Positions 23,796 to 36,900 are shown, counted from the first letter of the stretch. The stretch: 64,000 nt of DNA from Sphagnum compactum (GCA_965153455.1 OZ234494.1:6882001-6946000), one strand, 5' to 3'. Program-made: numbers and translations. The notes: generated by a model not told the origin, from the sequence alone.

Positions 23796-24589
23796 ATAAG
23801 TGACACGTGTCAATCTAATAATATATATTTATTTAAAGTATTTTAATTTAAAAATACTTTAAAATAATTAATATAGTTAATATATGCAATTAATGAAATA
23901 TAATAATATAATAATAAATATTAATTTAAAGTGAATCATAATGAAAGAATGAAGTGTAATAATGTTATAATATTATAATATTATGTTAATTAACTGTAAT
24001 AAAAAAGGTATTTTAATTATTTTAAAAAAGTTTGATGATTTTTTTTGGAAGGTCTTTTAGTCTTTCTAAAACAAAATTTGGAGTTTTGTTTTAGGATGGT
24101 TGTTCAAGGAAATGTGCAAGAAAGGCACGAAAGGTGTCAAATGCAATTGAAGAGGAAGCAACACCAAATACAATTGAAGAATAAACAATTGTCGTATATG
24201 CAGCCTTGCCTTATCAAGGTATGTCATGAAACATGCATTCTGAATTTGCATATGGCCACATCAAAACCCATCCTTACTTTCCATGTGAGAGTAACAATGG
24301 GGATTTTTGGGTAATTTTTTTAATAGCAATACCTGAACATTTCTAATCAAGTTTCTTTCACATAATAGAATATTACCTTAGTTTTTGGTTCACAATATTT
24401 TCATCCTTTTATATTTAAGGTTATGACTTAATGAAATACCTTCAAATTGCTGACATTGTGGTGGCTGACCTTGATGTAATTCCTCACTATGTATGTTGAT
24501 TTAATGTAATACCTTCATTTTTTTTGCCATTGTGGTGGTTGGCCTAAGTATAATTTCACACTATATACATTGTTTTAGTGCAATACCTT
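23796..24589. other. AT-rich spacer, no recognisable gene
   Basis: Very AT-rich to about 24030. It is then followed by a 89-codon frame (24045-24314) of Gln/Lys-rich composition without family resemblance. The first CAATACC motifs appear from about 24330. Confidence 0.4.
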
Positions 24590-27500
24590 CATTAGTTGTA
24601 TTAGATCTTACACTTCAAGACGTTCTTCCAATTCAAAATGAACATGGAGATGTAATGGAGGATAGTGAATGGGTTCACAAAGGCTCAAGATGGTGTTGTA
24701 AAGTGGATGCATGCACTAGTTCTTATGCGGCCAAATGGTTGCTCTGTTAGCACTTAGAACGAACACACTCCTTTCGAATGCAAGCTGGGAGATTAAGACA
24801 TCCATCTATTCATCCTTGGGGGGCTAGGCAACAAGATCAAGGTACTATGAATGTTCATATTTTGAGCAACCTGCATGTAAGGCAAAAGCAGAATGAAAAG
24901 AAGGCCTTTGATCAAGTGAAGAAGAAAGTGGAATTAGAGTGGATGAACTTCAAGCCCAAGCACAACAAATGCCACAGGTTAAACAACCCTTGTTGGTATG
25001 ATTAATCTTTGAGATGTTGTGGGGCATCATTGGGATTTGGCGTGGGGGGTGGGGTTCATCCCACAAAGTGCATGGGTGTTCCTTGAAAAAGATGAAAATT
25101 TTGTTGAAGTATTCGAGCAAGCAAAGTAATTTATGCAAAGCCTCTGAAAGTTGCATGGGGTGTTTGGAATTGGACATTAAAGTTTCATAAACGCAACCGA
25201 GCCAAATAAATGGATGCAATATCCAAGTACCATGATTCCGAAATTACTCATGGGCGGTATACTTCCATATATATATATTACACATTGGAATCTAATTTGT
25301 TTTTTTGTGTTAGGCTTTGAGGCACAACAAAAAAGGCTTTTGTTGCAGATGCAATTTGACTTGCACTTGAGCATTGTCAACTATTTACTCATCATCATCC
25401 AACAAAAGTTGTAGAAACTGCAGCAAAGTACCACACCAATATGGGCATTACTTCTAATTCATTCTCCTTAGAGGAATAATTATGGATACAACTTTAGTGC
25501 ATATATGCACCATTTTTGTATCAAGCCATTATAGATTAACTTAACATGATTTTTTTGTCACCATCCTTTTTATAGTGTGGTTATTTGAACATTTTTGTAT
25601 CAATCCATCTCTTTTAATTTTGATGTCTAATTTTGGGATTTGTAGGTTTTGGGATCACCTTATGCCATGTTGCACACAATACCCCCATCCACCACGAATG
25701 GATTACATTTGTACTATAAACCAAATGATAATACCCTCATCTAATAAGGTTAGCACATTTTGTGGCCATGCTAGAACATTTAAGCAATACCTTCATTATC
25801 CTTATCATGAAATACCCGCACAATAACCTTAAGGAATTTTTAAAATATTTTTATATAATTACGTTACCCACTTTCATGAAAGGACCCCCTGGTGCATAAA
25901 CTAGTTTGTTTATGCGGGTATTGCAAACTTTTGATCTTCTCTTGTTTATGATTGGGTTCTCCGAAAAGTGTTTCAAATCACAATACCCGCATATCAACCA
26001 ACTCATGTTCATATTACATTACCCTAATCTAAACTTTTGTTTAATATATGTTTCAAATAAATAGGGGGGACATTGGGTTTAGGGATTATGAAAATTAAAC
26101 CCCACCATTTTGCCATTAATTATTTTTAAGTAACTTTTTTTTTGACATTTACATTATTTTCATAGAATATTTTTTAAGTGAATTTATGTATTCACATACA
26201 CACATATATTTAAGGAGGTTCCTATTTTTCTTTTCTTTTTCATGTATTAAAGGAGAGGAGAATGAAGGTGACTCCATGGCAAAAGTATGAATGATAAAAA
26301 AACCTTCCCACTAGTTGGGGTCCCCCCCCCAAATTAGGTCTAAAACACAAGTTTTACTGGTACTTACATAAAATTGTTTCATAGTTTTATTACAATTATG
26401 TATCCAATGTTGATAGTTTATACAATTTAGGGTTATGCAAAAATAATTCCAAAATTAGGTTTAACGCTTAATTCTAAAAAATTTAACAAAATTCCACCAT
26501 TAAAGTTATGCAACCAATTTTGTGTTTATTTAATTTAGGGTGAATGTAGGGATTTTTTGTTGCATACAAAGGTTTCAACTCAACATTTTAGGGTTGATTG
26601 TATAGGTTTGCTTAATTTTTCAAATTTAAACCTATGCATCCATTCGGTTGTAATGTCTACATAATTTATGGTTTATGCAAAAAAAAAAAAACCAATATTA
26701 AATTAAAATTTTTTTTTGGTATGAAACTATTTCATTTTTGGTTGAAGTTTTCAATTTGCAATACCGTTCCCTGTCACCTTATGTCAGATCCCAAATGCAT
26801 GCCCCAACCCCAAATTGCAATACCTAGGTAAATCTATGTTATGTAACCCCCCTTGATTTAATAATGCAAAGATTAGTTTCCTCATCATCTAAGATTATGT
26901 AAGTACATCTTGTCTATCAAATGCAATACCTACATCTATTGTATAAAAAAAATAAGAAATATCCAAAAGGTACTTATTTCTGAAAAAATTAAACCAATTA
27001 TCAATACCTTCATCTTTAGGTGTAAGCATTGACTATGGGCATGTCCCAATTTTCCAAACCTTATTTTGCAATACTTAGATCATTTGCAATGAATGTTAAG
27101 GTGATCATTAAGGCAAATTTGCCTTTATTATTGTATTGTAATACTACTAATCTACCATAGTAAGCTTATCACAATACCTACATAACTCTATATTGTGTAC
27201 CTTCACCAAAAGTTCCCTTTTAATTAATAAATATTTATCATGCATGTATTACAAAAACTTAATCTCTCATCATCTAAGGTTATTTAGGGGGATCTTGTCC
27301 ACCAAATGCAATACTTACATCTAATGGACTGAATGTAATAAAAAAAATCCAAATGATATTTATACATGAAGCAAATCCAATAAAGCAAATCATCATTATG
27401 ATGAGAAAAGGTAAGACAATTACCCACATTAAGTGGTCAAATCCCCAACTTGAAGGAATAGGGTTTTTGCAATACCTTCATCTAACATAATTATGTAATT

Positions 27501-27970
27501 AATACCCATGAAAGATATGAAGTTATATACAATACTCTTATTAATGCTTGTTAACCTTTAATTGTGATATACCCTAAACCTTGCAATACTTGCATGCAAG
27601 ACCAATAAAATGCCATAAGAAACAAAATGGGTAAGCATTACCCACATATTGACCTGGTGATTATTGTACAATTGACTTGCAATACCCACAATGTATAGGG
27701 TGGTAGATCAGTTGTACATGATGCAAATATGTAATACCCACCTTTATATGACATTTGAGTGACATATTATTGTTTGGGAGTTTTAGAAGATATGTGATAT
27801 ATAACCTTAGCAATGTAATTTTAACTTTCAAACCCTATATGTTCACTAACACAAAAATCAATGCATTAACACGTAAATAATCTATTGTTTGACACAATTG
27901 TAATATCATGCACATTTTAGTAATGGAAAATCAAAATGGGGGATAAGTACAAATAAGTTTGTGTTATTTA
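24330..27970. repeat. Zone of recurring CAATACC / GGTATTG motifs, left part
   Basis: Strings like GCAATACCTTCAT, CAATACCCGCAT, GCAATACCTACATC and GCAATACCCACA recur throughout, mostly on the + strand, spaced tens to a few hundred bases apart in AT-rich sequence. Similar strings flank the MULE pseudogene on the other side (30780-32420). I see no fixed period here and no coding potential apart from the zinc-finger remnant. A run of C (about 26319-26329) and poly(A) runs (about 26681-26691) are present. Confidence 0.6.
24590..25005 (+). pseudogene. Remnant of a protein with a C2H2-like zinc finger, transposon-associated
   Basis: The frame from about 24590 reads DVMEDSEWVHKGSRWCCKVD then ACTSSYAAKWLLC, a stop at 24748-24750, then HLERTHSFRMQAGR. 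The next part includes MNVHILSNLHVRQKQNEKKA and VELEWMNF. Across the stop the spacing is C-x4-C-x12-H-x4-H, a C2H2-like finger. So the stop falls inside what was once one finger. The tail is charged and helix-like. I do not recognise the exact family, and I infer transposon origin from its position in a transposon-rich zone. Confidence 0.45.
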
Positions 27971-27974
27971 CTCA

Positions 27975-30480
27975 TGAACCTTCTTTTTACAGATATTTCC
28001 ATGTTCTAACATCGTCTCATGCCAATCCTTCATCCGGTGCACTAAATTGACAAGTCCATCATTGATGTAATGAAATACCATGCCATGATGCATGATTTCA
28101 TTCGCCTTGGAAAGGCGAACACTTCATACATTTGTTGCAATAACACGCAACAAGGACGTGGTGTGGTCTATGAGTTGAACCCCACCTTTTTTGCATTCGT
28201 TGATAATTTCTTACATTATGTCACCCATTCGAGTAAACGTTTTTTCCATGGGGGTGGATGAACTTGAAGGTTGGTTGTGATCCTTCTTATTTTCCACATT
28301 AGGGGAGATATCATTTGGTGTCAAAAGCCCACACATATCAACAACCCATGGTTCTTCAGAGTGATCTTCATCAGCCTCTTCATCATTAAATTCATTATCA
28401 TAAATGTGCAAATAGGTAGGCCCGCAAACATGGCGACAAAACCTCCACGATCAGATCCATACCATGTCCCACAATATTGAATGATATTTTCTTTAGTGAG
28501 ATCGATGCATGTAAGAACAACAACAACTTGATGTTTGCACAAGTTTCCATGCAACGCCCATTCACATGTGTAACAAACATACTTGGTGAAAGGAAATGGG
28601 ACCTTGTATGTCATATTTGGGTATTGTTGGTTTCGTACCATCCATGCATGGCCAGTTTCATTTGAATCATTTATCCCATGGGTGACATGGGTGTGAAGGA
28701 TCAATGTGGTTTTTTCAATGTTTGTTTTCACAATGTGTTCCACAACCTTATTTTTGATAAACGTGTGTTTCTTCATTTTAGCTTGTGCATGTAGTGTCTT
28801 GTAACTATTGTTGTGAGTCTCCACAGTAACTTATCAATCGACTGATCTCGAAGCCCTTTTGTTTCCAAAGAAAACCAACGTTTTAATGCCCCATGGTAAA
28901 ATTCAATTGATGCTTGTGTGTCCTGGTTTGAATGTGGCACTTGTCGAAGCCCCACCATCCACAAATCTATAACAAGATACAAAATTTACCCACATGGGAT
29001 TGCTAAATCCATCATTGGTATTTTTACATTAATTGAAAGAGTGAATATTTTGGGATATGCACAACATGGTGCAACAACAATAATGGATTGAAAGTTAATT
29101 CACGTACCAACTTGGAAATAATAGGTCCAAAAGTACCGAGTCCATGAATCACCGGACAAATGTTGGGTGAAGATTTCAATGATTTTGTTTCTCCCACGAG
29201 TCATGAAAGTTTCAATGCTTTCATTTGGTCAATGGACATGTATATGATGGTTTAAAGGTCATCCAATGTTATACGTTGCACCTCATTGTCTTTGATTTTT
29301 TCCATCGAACATAAACGCTAAGCCTTTAAGACATGCCATGCGCAAAGGTAAATGGGCACTTGATCTTTGCCCCACACAATCCTAACCATGCATAAAATAC
29401 CAATTTATTATCATTTCAACTAATAACATTATTTACAGTGGAGAAAGTGAGATAAAATTTTGAAATGGTTGCATGTACATAAAAGCTCAAAAAATGTAAA
29501 ATGAGAATAAAATTCACTATAATGTTCGTAACTCTTGTGGAGAATCGTCAACGATGAAACATGAAGGTTTCCACTTAGGGTTTTTCCTTAGAAGCTTTGC
29601 TTTCAAAGGAGTTAGCCATTCCACCAGATCATTACATGTTTGGCACCTTATAATGATCCATGCAATTGGCACTCTGGTGTGATGTGCATCAAACACCATC
29701 AATGTGAATAAGTGAAATTTCACATCATTGGTGTCGAAGGTGGCATCCATTGAGATTGCCCCATTATCATCTAATAAAACCATGGCTTGCAATTGAAATG
29801 GGATTGTATTCCTATTGTGAATGGGACATGAATCCCATTATCTTCATTTGCATCTTGAAAATAAAACACATCATTTAGATGACTAAATGCCCATGTGTGA
29901 AGGGAAATGGCCGGATTTTTGTGTTCACACCAATTCCTTCTTTTGTGTTTACGATCCAAGTAAGCAATGTTTTGTTGCCTAATGAAATCATCTTTTGTCC
30001 TTGCTTCTCTTGCATTGATTCTAGCCCACCATATTGCCTTATGTTTGTCATATATTTGCTTGACGGTGTAACCTAAACCCAATTGAGTCCAAATGTGGTC
30101 CTTGAGGGCTTGTGACATTCGTGGGGCAAAAAAAATGGTCGTGCAATGGAATCAAGGTCATGTTTGCCATGCGCAAGCTCACCATTGGTTCGTGTATGTG
30201 GTCGATGGTAGAAGATTATCTCCGCCACCTCGGGTCGTGTGTATAATCGCCTAATAAAAAATTGAGCTTAACAACCTTGTTTAATGGATCGATGGTGGTT
30301 TGGGTTTCTGCAATTGTCTTTTGGTCCATACCCACATGCATACCTACAGAATGTGTAATCAATTTAGGACATAAGGTTTGGTACAATATGAGATTAAAAA
30401 ACAAGTTCCGTATAACAAGAGTGAACAATAGAACATCATACCAAATATGGCCGAAATGGTTTTGGATTCTTGGCATTTTT
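27975..30480 (-). pseudogene. Mutator-like (MULE) transposase with SWIM-type zinc finger, decayed
   Basis: Read on the - strand, the N-terminal part covers 30476-29771 (LNKVVKLNFLLGDYTHDPRW, then LKDHIWTQLGLGYTVKQIYD). The MULE transposase core is at 29792-29517 (GAISMDATFDTNDVKFHLFT, WIIIRCQTCNDLVEWLTPLK and KPSCFIVDDSPQELR). The DATF and IVDDSP aspartates are candidates for catalytic acids. A middle block (~29400-29100) includes VWGKDQVPIYLCAWHVLK. Next, 28982-28773 has DLWMVGLRQVPHSNQDTQAS and FYHGALKRWFS. The frame 28824-28321 has the SWIM-like CYTCEWALHGNLCKHQ and CGTWYGSDRGG. A C-terminal tail runs to about 27975. Frames are broken several times (for example near 28800 and 29770) but the order is complete. 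The inferred former role is cut-and-paste transposition. Now dead. Confidence 0.85.
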
Positions 30481-31068
30481 ACATTTTCTTATGGGGGTAC
30501 TCGCTTATAAATGTTTCACTCCATCGGGGAGTCTTCATGGCTTCGTTCACAGTTTAAATTTTTTGAGATTCGTGCATGTGAGATGTATGCACATTCGACT
30601 TCGATTATATGTGCCCTTCCATGTCAAACATCCTTTTTCCACACCAAATCCATGTTGTTAAAGGGTGACTTCATTAGGTTTTGGATCTCAACAGATTGAA
30701 ATTTTGAAACACAACCCATGTTTGAAACTATGCATTGAGTTGATTGTATAAGAAAAGATGATAAATTGATGTAAGTGTCCAAAACTTTATACTTGCAATA
30801 TGTTGAATTACATTTTAATTGTCATATTCAATATTAATGCAAATGTACATGTTCTAAGTACTTGATTTGTATCCCTCATCTAAACCTTATACAATCATAC
30901 ACATAATACCCTAAATGCTAAGTATGGAAAACATATGATATGGTCTATCGCCATAATTGTAAATTATAATACTTGCAAGTTTATTTTAAATCCATATTAT
31001 CTATGGATAACTTAAATGTAATACCCACATGATAGTCAACAAATTACACTATTTATGGAAGAGGGAAA
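30481..31068. other. Right flank of the MULE pseudogene with CAATACC-type motifs
   Basis: The short frames at 30470-30699 are antisense or random readings without homology. From about 30780 the sequence becomes AT-rich with AATACC/AATACTTG strings like those left of the MULE. Confidence 0.45.
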
Positions 31069-31430
31069 TGCAATACATGCATGACAATTTAAAGATGCAC
31101 ACTATATGTGGAGGCAAAATGAAATACCCACATTATGACCCTAATCCACGTTATATGTGGGAGCACTAAATGCAATACTTACATGACAATTTAAAGATGC
31201 ACACTATATGTGGGGGAAAAATGTAATACCATTATGACCCTAATCCACACTAGATGTGGGAACCCTAAATGCAATACTTGCACGACAATATATGGATGCA
31301 CACTATGTGTGGGGGCAAAGTGCAATACTCACACTATGACCCTAATCCCCAGTATATATGGGAGAGGGAAATGCAATATTGGCATTATGACCTAAATCCA
31401 CGCCATTTATGGGAGGCCAAAATGCTAAAT
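31069..31430 (+). repeat. About 100-bp tandem array, three full copies plus a partial
   Basis: Copies start at 31069, 31171 and 31270, with a partial copy at 31372, giving steps of 102, 99 and 102 bp. Shared blocks are TGCAATACTTACATGACAAT, GATGCACACTATATGTGG and ATTATGACCCTAATCCAC. Open frames at 31210-31499 are shadows of this array. The CAATAC string links it to the surrounding motif zone. Confidence 0.85.
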
Positions 31431-32544
31431 CCATATATCAAACATGGAACATTCTTAATGGAATTTGACAACTGTACTAAAACAATCCAAGGAGATTAAT
31501 TTCCTTAAATTAAAAACAAAACAATAGAAAAAAATGATTAAGAAAAAATATCATACCATTGATGTTAAAGGATGATGTCACATTCAAAGGAGTTGTATCT
31601 TGATTTGAAACAAAACCTAAATAAATCAACACACATTTCATTAAACCTTCAACTTAAAACCTTAAATAATCTTAATGGTAAATGTTCTCAACCTAATGAT
31701 TATACAAATAGTTACAAATGGAATACAATTTTTTTTTATAACAACTATGTTTTGAATTTTAAAATTAATCAACAAAAAATTATAATGAATGGAAGCATTA
31801 ACCTTTGAATTTAAAACTAATCACCCTGAAACATTTATCTATAACTTTTTAAAAATATAATGGTAAATGTCATAAAAATTAATAACTCTATAAACATATA
31901 TAAATGACATACAAAATAATCTTCTAGGCATGAGTGATGAATTGAAATTGAAACGCAATGAAAAAAATAATTAAATGGATAAAATAAAAGTATATTTTAT
32001 TACCTTTAGTGTGGTCACTTCAACTTGAGGGCCCAAGTTGAGATCTTCTTCATTCACCTTGAAAAGAGATAAAATGAGTCTTGTTGCAAATATTTGTATG
32101 TGAAAATTTAGTCAAATTTTCCCGCAAAATCCAACCTAGTATTGATTTTGATTAATATTAAAAATTGTGCAAATATTCATAAATGTTTGATATTTTTTTA
32201 ATTCTAAATTTATCAAGCCTATTCCTTAATAAAATTAAATACATCTTGCATTAAATGGTCCAAAGTGGAGGTAGAGGATTACCGCCAAAAAAATTCCTGC
32301 AATTGCAATACCCACATTTGGGGTTAATGACTTATTGTCATCACGAGTTTGAATCAAGCTACGAATAGATGTACAACTCCTTTGCAATACCCACATTTTA
32401 CATTATAAGTTTTGCAATCAAAATCCACAATTTGCAAATGCATAGGTAAGTATGATGGCGTGTGGGTAGGTAGGTTTTGTTAATAAGTAAATGTTTTGTT
32501 AATAATTAAAGTGGCATCACCAAAAAAAATATTTATTATCTTAG
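31431..32544. other. AT-rich spacer, right part of the CAATACC zone
   Basis: No recognisable gene. The last clear motifs are GCAATACCCACATTT-like strings at about 32307 and 32384. The frame at 31572-31808 is an Asn/Lys-rich product of AT-rich DNA. Confidence 0.45.
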
Positions 32545-33345
32545 TTAATTTCTAGAGTAGGATTAAGTAGAAGTTTAATCAGTAAGATATATAGATTTTG
32601 CCAAGAAATAAAAGTTTAGTCAAGAAAAAATATAGATTTAGCTAAGAGATACAAGTTTAACCAAGAAGAAGTATAGGTTTAACTAAAAAGAAATATAGCT
32701 TTCACCAAGAAATACAAGTTTAACCAAGAAGAAATATAAGTTTAACTAACAATAGGTTTAGCCAAAAGATAGAAGTTTAACTAGTAAAATATAAATTTAG
32801 CCAAAAAGAGATATAGGTTTAGCCAAAAGGTATAAATCTAACCAATAAAATATATATGTTTAGCCAAAAGATAGAAGTTTAGCCAAAAGATGTAAGTTTA
32901 GCCAAGAAATATAAATTTAGCTAAGAGATATAAGTTTAGCCAAGAAGAAATATAGGTTTGGTCAAGAAATAAAAGTTTAGCTAGTGAAATATACATGTTT
33001 TGCCAAGAAATAGAAGCTTAGCCAAGAAGAAACATAGGTTTAGTCACGAAATAAAAGTTAACTAGTAAGATATATAAGTTTAGTTAAAAGATAGAAGTTT
33101 TGCCAAGAGATAGAAGTTTAGCCAAGAAGAAATATAAGTTTAGCGAAAAAATAAAAGTTAACTAGTAAGATATATAAGTTTAACCAAGAGATAAAAGTTT
33201 AACTAGTAAGATATATAAGTTTAGCCAAGAAGAAATATAAGTTTAGTCAAGAAGAACTATAAGTTTAGTCAAGAAGAAATATAGGTTTAGCCAAGAAATA
33301 AAAGTTTAGTCAAGAGGAGATAAGAGTTTTGTCAAGGTAAGTAAG
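32545..33345 (+). repeat. Minisatellite of AGTTTAGCCAAGA-type units, about 0.8 kb
   Basis: Units alternate between a longer form (AGTTTAGCCAAGAAGAAATA plus TA) and a shorter form (GTTTAGCCAAGAGATAAAA), about 18-23 bp each, in irregular order, with variants such as TTTAACTAGTAAGATATAT. Purine-rich on the + strand. There is no coding potential. The GTTTAGCCA core resembles the TTTAGCCAT core in the CACTA interiors, which may be chance in AT-rich DNA. Confidence 0.85.
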
Positions 33346-33839
33346 GGATTAATTATTAGTTCATAGGCAAGGCTAAGATTTAGGTCAACAAGGTAGCTAG
33401 ATGGGTGGGTAGTATGGAGGTCAGGGTTGGGAAAAAATTGGCAATTAAAAAAAAATGGGCAAAGGTTAGCAGCCAAAAAAGATTGAGTGTGGTAGAATGT
33501 TGGTTAACGTAAGATAAAGAGGCGAATGAAAAAGAGGCGAATCATCCAGCCCATCCTATGGACAGAACGGCCAACCGGTGCAGTCATGGGGGCTGGTGAA
33601 CAGATCCCTTGCGGTCATCAGGGCGGTTCTTAGGAATCGTAACCATGGTTCTCTAAAAATGAAACGATCGCTCACAAAATGGCTCATTCATGGCCAGTCT
33701 TTTCATAAGAACCGCCGGTCTTTAAATTTTTTAATTTTTTGGGTTGGAAACAACTGGGACTGACCTACCAACCGACCGTTCTTTGGTTCTGATTAATTTT
33801 TTCCACGAATTGGAATGGCCAATTCTCTGATTCTGTGAA
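33346..33839. other. GC-richer island before the telomere-type tract
   Basis: From about 33480 the composition rises, with many GAACCG/CGGTTCT-like words in both orientations (for example GGCGGTTCTTAGG, ACCGCCGGTCTTT and CCAACCGACCGTTCTTTGG). A 61-codon frame (33578-33763) has no family resemblance. It could be an old LTR or element end, but I found no partner copy in the window. Confidence 0.35.
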
Positions 33840-33905
33840 CCCTAAACCCTAAACCCTAAAATCCTAAACCCTAAACCCTTAAAACCCTAAACCCTAAACC
33901 CTAAA
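33840..33905 (+). repeat. Interstitial telomere-type repeat (CCCTAAA)n
   Basis: Nine CCCTAAA-type units with small interruptions (ATCCTAAA, CCCTTAAAA) in 66 bp. This is the C-strand form of the standard plant telomere heptamer TTTAGGG. Here it is internal, flanked by CGGTTC-rich sequence on both sides (AACCGACGGTTC at about 33910). Confidence 0.9.
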
Positions 33906-36900
33906 ACTGAAACCGACGGTTCTTTATCAATTCAAATAACCGCACAAGACTGGTTTAAACTTTAAATGAGATATGGATTTTTTTTGTTTGGTACTATCCA
34001 AGTTGGCTACATACACATGGCTCTCCAAAGACATGCAAGGAGGCCCATCTTCTTTTCTAGCTTGCAGCTCTGGTCTTCACACAAGTTGGATTGTTGTTGC
34101 TGGTGGGTCAGTTTGCTTGCTGCCTTGCCTTGCAAGTGTTTGATTTTGTTGGTTTCATGAACTGTTGAGCAGACATGGCTTCTTCAGTGGCTGGGGTGCA
34201 CATGGAGGCAGCCTGTTTCTCCAAAATACCAAACATGAATTGGCATGGTTAATAATGCCTTTTCTATTGAGTCTATTTCAACTTGCACATGCATGGGTAG
34301 TGCACAAAATTTGAAATACTATTTCTTGTGTCATAAGCAGGGTTTTGTCTTTTCCAAAATTTTAATAAAAAATTTGACTATTTTTCCCCCCCCAAAATTT
34401 AGCAAAATTTAATTGAATCTACAATACAAAACAATTTTAAAATTCCAAAAAAAATCCCTTGTTTTTATTTTTTTTGAAAAAAGAGAAAATTACTTTTCCC
34501 CAACAAGAAACATTTTCTTTCTTAATGTTGATCCTGCTTCTTACAAAGTTAATGTTCATCATGCTTCTTACTTATTATTATTGCTTGTCCTACTTAATTT
34601 TCTTTGTCTTGCTAATCAAGCTTTTGTGCGCACTCTCTACTTGGTGCTCACCCACCCAAATGCTTCCTTTTTTAGTTTCCTTATTTCCCAGGTCAACTTT
34701 TCATGAAACTAATGTTTTAATTGCCCCAAGCTACTAGACGAGCATGTGTAGATTTTGGGTGCACCCATCCAATTGATGGGTTGTTTTGAAATCTGCCCAT
34801 CTACTTGTTGGGTTTCTTTTCAAAATATGAATGTTGGGTAACTGATTTGATCATGCCTCTATATCATTTTATTTTATTTGGGTTATCACTTGCCTTTTTG
34901 TATCACAAGGTTTCACATCACCATGAAATGTAAAAAAAATTCATATGACTAATTTTAGACATGAAATTTGTTTGATAAACATACAAATAATTAGCTTCAA
35001 TTCTTTTAAATCTTATTAAAACGAGATTCTTAAGAAATTGATCTCAAAGATTACACAAGAATTGATTAGAATAAAACATGTCAATTTATATATATATATA
35101 TATATATTAAAAAAGACATAAAATTTTAAAATTAATTTGATGTTATAAAAACTTCAATAAGGCTTTGATGTAGATTTTTTTATAAATAATTTAAAAATTG
35201 TTAATTGATTAATTTGTTTATATTTTTGTAGTTTTTTATATTATAAAAATTTATTATTGCCCTAAGATAGTAGACATGCATGTATGATTTTAAGTTTTAC
35301 CAAGCATGTATGGGCAAACGCAACTAGTTGTGCTTGTCTTCACAATGAGATCTTTCATCCCTTCCCTCCCCTCACCCACCAAAAAAATTAATTTAATTTT
35401 AAAATTTAATTTAAAAAAAAAGTGTTTGGCTTACAAAAAGAGGAGGGGCTTCCCTTACAATGTGCTCTACCAGCCTGTCTCTTCAGCTTTGTCAACAAAG
35501 AAAAGCCCACCAAGAGTTGACCATAGCTATAGGGGTGATTGGAGCTGATCCAAAGCCTGAGCCCTCCTCCAGCCTCCCCCCTCCTCCTCCTCCCCCTCAT
35601 GACAAAAGGCTGAATTAGGTCAGCTGTTGGGTGGGCAGGGTGGGTCACTTGGAGTCAGTGACACAGCCAAGAGTAAGACATTGTTGGCAGCTATGGCAGC
35701 TATGGCAGTGTGTATAACTTAGAGAGATTCATGTACATGTTGTTTCCCAAAGGAATGTAGTATGTAAGTGGCAACTAGGTACTGAAATTTGCAATCAGTA
35801 GTCAAGCTTCCAACTTGTTGTGCACTTATTATGCACCCCAACTCCGCCCACTATTTCAACTTTACTCGCATCCATGTGCTTGCTCTTGGTTGTTGGCATT
35901 GCCTACCAAGACAAGGAAGGATATTGTTGTGTTTAGATTCATTATAGAGTATAGTAGCTTAAGGGATTTTAATAGGCCCCTAGGTAATTATAATAGGTCT
36001 ATTTTGAAACGAGGATTTTTGAAAGATGATTATTTTGGCTTGTGTTGAAACTTGAGATTAGTTATTATAGAGTTATGATATCTTGAAGGATTTTGATTTC
36101 TTTCAAGGGATTTTCTTGAAGATTATAGTTTTGCACGGTGAAACCATCCAAGAAGAACAACTTATGTCCCATTAGTTGCAAATGTGACCAATTTAATTGT
36201 AACCCTATGCTATTGAAGGTTTCAAATTGAAGGTCTAGTCCTTATTATATCTCTCCTCCATTGGTCACACTAGTTGACACCACATACACACACACTTCTC
36301 CATGCTAGGGAGTGACAAAGTAGACAAACACTTCATTACTTGTTTAGGTTTTCGATAATTTCTCTCTCTCCTGGACAACTCCATTTTGAAGGATAAAAAA
36401 TTAAGTTCTGAAATTCCCAAAATAAAATAGTTATAAGGAAAATATTTCCACCAAGCCTGTGTTTAGACAAGCTTATAACTTGATGATCATCAAGCAAGCA
36501 CTAGAGACATTCATGGTATGGCTGTTTAATGAGAATCTTCGATGGAATCCTAAATGACACAAGATGTTAAATGGGAGTTAGTTTAACATTAAATGGATAT
36601 TAACTCATCATCAAATCTTCAAAAGACATCGTTTTTAAAATAAAAACACAATAGTAGGTAGTGGCCCATAAACGTAAACAAGGCTCTAAGTCAATGTTAC
36701 TTGATGTTTTTTCATGGTTTTTTTGTAGGTGTGAATGAGTCGCAAAAATTAATTAACTAACTTTTAAGTTAATGTTAACTACCGTAACTCATTTTCTTAT
36801 AAAAATGATGTTATTTAAATATTAACTTAATTAACACTATAAAATCGAACACTAAGTTTGATTGAAGCTTTAGTAAGACACAACTTGTTTGGCTCATGTG

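Noticed and set aside
35087-35108. (TA)n tract considered as an origin or matrix attachment site
   Set aside because: A short microsatellite in uniformly AT-rich DNA gives no specific support for either.
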